Shown piece after piece: positions 59,990 through 64,000 of a stretch of DNA of 64,000 nt; position 1 is the first letter of the stretch, and the number at the start of each line of letters is the position of its first letter. The notes below the pieces were generated by a model that was not told where the DNA came from, searched no databases, and saw only the letters and a list, made by a program, of their open reading frames with translations. A program made the translations under genes and the position numbers. This stretch comes from Silurus meridionalis (Eukaryota > Chordata > Actinopteri > Siluriformes > Siluridae): assembly GCF_014805685.1 (NCBI RefSeq), contig NC_060900.1, positions 8,464,450 through 8,528,449 on the forward strand, given 5' to 3'.

Positions 59990-62561
59990 TGAGAAATTCA
60001 TAGGGATCGGTCGCAGGACTGCCACAGGTATTGTTAGCCAACAGGGTATTGGTGGAAATTGTGCTACTGTTGGCCGAAGAAAGAGAAGGGGAGAAGGAAG
60101 ATGTCTAAAGAAACAGCAGGGAAAAAAGAAGTGGAGGAGAGTGGAGGATAGGGTTGGAACTTTAAATGTTGGTACTATGACTGGTAAAGGGAGAGAGGTA
60201 GCTGATATGATGGAGAGGAGAAAGGTAGATATGTTGTGTTTTCAGGATACCAAGTGGAAAGGGAGTAAGGCCAGGAACATTGAAGGTGAGTTCTATCATG
60301 GTGTGGATGGAAAGAGAAATGGTTTAGGGTGATCCTGAAGGAAAGGTACAGTAATAGTGTAGTGGAGGTAAAGAGAGTTTCTGATAGGGTTATGAACTTG
60401 AAGCTAGAAGTTGAAGGGGTGATGATAAATGTCATCTGTGCCTATGCTCCAAAAGTGGGTGGTGAGATGGATGAGAAGGAAATATTTTGGAGTGAATTAG
60501 ATGAAGTGGTAGATGGTGTACCTAGGAATGAACGATTGGTGATTGGGGCAGACTTCAATGGCCATGTAGGTGAAGGGAATGGAGGTGATGAGGAGGTGAT
60601 GGGTAGGTATGGCTTTAGTGAGAGGATTGTGGAAGGGCAGATGGTGGTAGATTTTGCTAAAAAGATGAAAATGGTACTTATTTTAGGAAGAAGGAGGATC
60701 ATAGGTTGACATATAAGAGTGGAGGAAGGTGCACACAGGTGGACTATGTTCTATGTAGAAGAGGCAACCTGAAGGAAATTGGAGACTGTAAGGTGTTGGC
60801 AGGGGACAGTGTAGCTAGACATCGGATGGTGGTCTGTAGGATTGCTTTAGAGGTGAAGAAGAACAGTAGGAGTGCGAGGACTAAAAAAAATAAGATGGTG
60901 GAAAGACTGAGTTTCAGGGAAAAGGTCAGGCAGGGACTCAGTGATGGTGAAGAGATGCTGGATGATTACTGCTAGAGTGATAAGCGAGATATCAGGAAAT
61001 AGAAAGGAAGACAAAGAGACATGCTGGTGGAATGAGGAAGGGCAAGAAAGCATAAGGAGAAAGAGGTTGTCAGAATTGGGATCGACAGAGTGATGAGGGT
61101 AGTAGGCAGGGGTACAAGGTGATGCGTCAGAAGGTGAAGAGGGATGTGGCGAAAGCCAAGGAAAAGGCATATGAGGAGCTGTATGTGAAGCTGGACACTA
61201 AGAAAGGAGAGTGTTATTTATACTGATTGGCAGAGGCACTGAGCTGAGAAAGATGTGCTGCAATTTAGAGCAATAAAGGATGGAGATGATAATGTGTTGA
61301 CTAGTGAGGAGAGTGTGTTGAGAAGCTGGAGGGAGTATTTTAAGCAGCTGATGAATGAGAAAAATGAGAGAGAGTGAAGGTTGGATGATGTGGAGAGGTG
61401 AAGCAGGAAGTGGATAGGATCAGTAAGGAGGAAGTGAGAGCAGCAATTAAGAGGATAACTACAGTGGAATAAAGTTTATCAGTCACACAATTAATATGTG
61501 GGAAAGAATAGTGGAAGCCAAGATGAGAGAAGAGGTGACCATCTGTGGGCATAAAGTATGGTTTCATGCCGAGGAAGAGCACCACAGATGCATTATTTGC
61601 TTTGAGAATGTTGATAGAAAAGTATAGAGAATGTCTGAAGAAGTTGCATTGTGTGTTTGTGGATCTAGAGAGAGCATATGGCAGGGTGGCAAAAGAAGAG
61701 TTGTGGTATTGTATGAAGAAGTCAAGTGTGTCAGAGAAGTATGTGAGAATGGTGCAGTACATGTATAAGGACAGTGTGACAGCAGTGAAGTGCAGTAGGA
61801 ATGACAGACATGGACTATGATGTTTGCGGATGATATTGTGATTTTTCGGTGAGAGTAGGAAGCAGGTTGAGATGAGCCTGGAGAGGTGGAGGTACATGCT
61901 GGAGAGAAGGTGAATGAAAGTCAGTAGGAGTAAGACAGAGTACATGGTGTGACTGAGAGGGAGGGCAGTGGAGTGGTGCAGTTGCAGGGAGAAGAGGTGG
62001 TTAGGTCCCTGGTGTCAAAAGTGCAAAGTAATGCAGGGTGGAGTGGGTGGAGGAGAGTGGCAGGAGTGATTTGTGATAGACGGGTATCTGTGAGAGTGAA
62101 AGGGAAAGTTTATAGGACTGTGGTGAGACCTGCGATGTTGTATGGTTTAGAGACAGTGCCACTGACTAAAAGACGGGAGGGGGAGCTGAAGGTAGCAGAG
62201 CTGAAGATGTTGAGATTTTTTATTGGGAGTGACAAGGATAGACAGGATTAGAAACGAGTTTATTAGATGGACAGTGCATGTAGAACATTTTGGGGACAAA
62301 GTGAGAGAGGCCCGATTAAGATGGTTTGGACGTGTGCAGAGGACCATACATGGGTATATCAGTAGGAGAATGCCAAGGATAGAGCCAACAGGAAGGAGAA
62401 AAAAAGGAAGGCCAAAAAGGAGGTTCATGGATGTGGTGAAGGAAGACATGAAGGTAGTTGGTTTAAACGAGGCAGATGTAGAGGACAGAGTAGTATGGGG
62501 ATGGATTTTTTACTGTAGCGACCCGTAATGGGAGCAGACGAAAGAAGAAGAAGAAGAAGAA
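59990..62561 (+). pseudogene. RTE-type non-LTR retrotransposon, degenerate near-full-length copy
   Basis: Endonuclease part: VGTLNVGTMTGKGREVADMM, MLCFQDTKWKGSKARNIEG, VICAYAPKVGGEMDEKEIFW, VIGADFNGHVGEGNGGDEEV and YKSGGRCTQVDYVLCRRGNL (60140-60800, three frames). Reverse-transcriptase part: YGFMPRKSTTDALFALRML and DLERAYGRVAKEELWYCMKK (61545-61800), then the FADD-like 'gcggatgatattgtg' at about 61826. The C-terminal part (KGKVYRTVVRPAMLYGLET, LRWFGRVQR) runs to about 62515. The end is a (GAA)n tail at 62541-62561, as RTE elements end in short tandem repeats. Many frameshifts and a deletion between endonuclease and reverse transcriptase leave it inactive. The RTE assignment rests on recall of the family. 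Confidence 0.85.
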
Positions 62562-62569
62562 ATGCAAGT

Positions 62570-64000
62570 GTTTTAGTTTGATAGGACATGTGGAAGCTTA
62601 AAAATAGAGAAACTATCCCACAATGTTAGGGGACAGGAAAAGTAATCACATGATTTTACAGTAAACTCTATTTTCCAGCATAACTCTGAAGCTTAACTTA
62701 GCATGGCAACACTGTGCACTGTCTCAACTGTGAATCATTCCTGAACAGTACACAATATATGAAAACGTCTTCCTCACTTTGTGCAGCATTGCACCTACCA
62801 TTAACTCTTGCTTTTTAAAGTTCTTGTTTATTGTTAATGTTGTTCCTGTTGTTACTGTTGTCTGTGGTGCTGATTCAGAGGCTATTAGAGTTAAAGCCAT
62901 CGTGACCTTGCATCAACTGCCAGTGGCTTACTCACAACAACAAAATAAGTACACCACTTCCTTGATTAAAAAGACATTTGATCACCTATTTGAGAATAGG
63001 GATTTTGGATTTGGGCTTATAAAATCCATGAAGATAACAAGCCAGCTGCTGAGTATTCCTTTAACTTTTACATACAGGTAGCCCAAAGTGGGTTGAATAA
63101 ATAAGCCCTCATTCCAGCTTATTTAGGAAGATTTAAAAGAAAATTGGCCTGCAAAGATGAGTCCCTAATGTAAAACCAGCTAATGTTCCTCTAAATCAGG
63201 CTGGACAATCTTTTCCATTAATGGAAATTACACTACCACCTGGAATACCCAGTTTCCCCTTAGTAACACTAGAATTGATGGATTTAGATCAATCACTCAT
63301 ACAAAGCAACCAAAGGGGGATCATGCTAGGGAAACTTAAACCCTCTAAGTCCATTGGTCACCCAACATCTTGGGAATGTTGTGCAGATATCTGGGAAAGA
63401 CATAGAATAGAATAGAATAGAATAGAATAGAATAGAATAGAATAGAATAGAATATCACCTTTTCCATCACTATGGGATCCTTCAAGTACTTTGAGATGAT
63501 CTTTAGACTTGCCAATGCCCAAGCAGTGTTCCAGCTCTTTTTCTATAAGGTAATTCATGACATGTAGACATGTGTTAGTGTACATTGATTACTGATATTC
63601 TCACACAACTTGGAGTAGCACACATTATACATGAGATCAGTGTTAAACATGCTGCTAGTGCACAAGCTATTTGTCAAAGCAAAGAAATGTTGATTTCATG
63701 CTTTCTTCTTTTCATTCAGAAAATGTATCTATGTAGAGAGTGAGCAAGATGAGCTAAAATGGCCACATGCTAGCACTGTAAAGAACCACTAGATAATTTT
63801 AGGGCTAGAAGATTGATTTAAAATTTCAAAACAGCGATAACACCTCTCATTTGTTCAATTGAATGAACTCCATGACCCACATGGTCATTTGCTGCTAGAA
63901 AATGCACCCAGATTTAAATAAAAAAAAAGCTGGATCCATCCCTTTTCTATGTTAGAATGTATGAATGTTGGCCATCCTGTCCCAGTGGCAAGGTGTCTTT
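62570..64000. other. right-edge intergenic stretch
   Basis: No gene recognised. 62980-63170 is the partner of the repeat at 58880. The remaining short open frames are unconvincing. Confidence 0.45.
63402..63455. repeat. (AATAG)n pentanucleotide microsatellite
   Basis: Eleven near-perfect AATAG units. Confidence 0.97.

Overview
The window comes from a ray-finned fish nuclear genome, most likely a catfish (Siluriformes). Genes are split into small exons with GT/AG borders. The spaces between them are AT-rich and full of teleost-type repeats: Tc1-like elements, hAT-like and pogo-like MITEs, RTE-type LINE copies, tRNA-derived SINEs and long microsatellites. The best taxonomic pointer is a complete parapinopsin gene that closely resembles, as I recall it, the channel catfish pineal opsin.

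Six protein genes are supported. Positions 871-1579 (-) hold the first coding exon of choline dehydrogenase (chdh), which continues off the left edge. il17rb (7823-13683, +) has 13 coding exons (539 aa). actr8 (14413-23948, -) has 13 coding exons (625 aa). selenok (29298-31777, -) has 4 exons (93 aa) and uses an in-frame TGA as selenocysteine. These four keep the order and orientations known from human 3p21.1 (CHDH-IL17RB-ACTR8-SELENOK). Beyond about 32 kb the neighbours differ: an intronless-ORF Kir1.1-like potassium channel (kcnj1, 35414-36535, -) and parapinopsin (44219-47569, -, 4 exons, 343 aa). From 47.6 kb to the right edge I found no host gene, only repeats and AT-rich sequence.

The genes do not form one pathway. 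chdh is a mitochondrial choline-to-betaine enzyme, il17rb an IL-17B/IL-25 receptor, actr8 an INO80 chromatin-remodelling subunit, selenok an ER selenoprotein, kcnj1 an epithelial K+ channel and parapinopsin a pineal UV photopigment. il17rb and actr8 are tail to tail with only 729 bp between stop codons, and their poly(A) signals suggest overlapping 3' UTRs.

Mobile elements: a decayed Tc1-like relic lies 5' of il17rb; an IR/DR Tc1-like element with frameshifts sits in actr8 intron 11; a second IR/DR Tc1-like element lies inside a TA microsatellite and itself carries a hAT-like MITE. Three copies of one RTE-type LINE are at 32.3, 41.5-42.2 and 60.0-62.6 kb. I found no convincing new multi-gene system. 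The items most worth checking are the selenocysteine gene with no obvious SECIS, the kcnj1 copy that has lost several ROMK regulatory sites, and the nested transposon structures.
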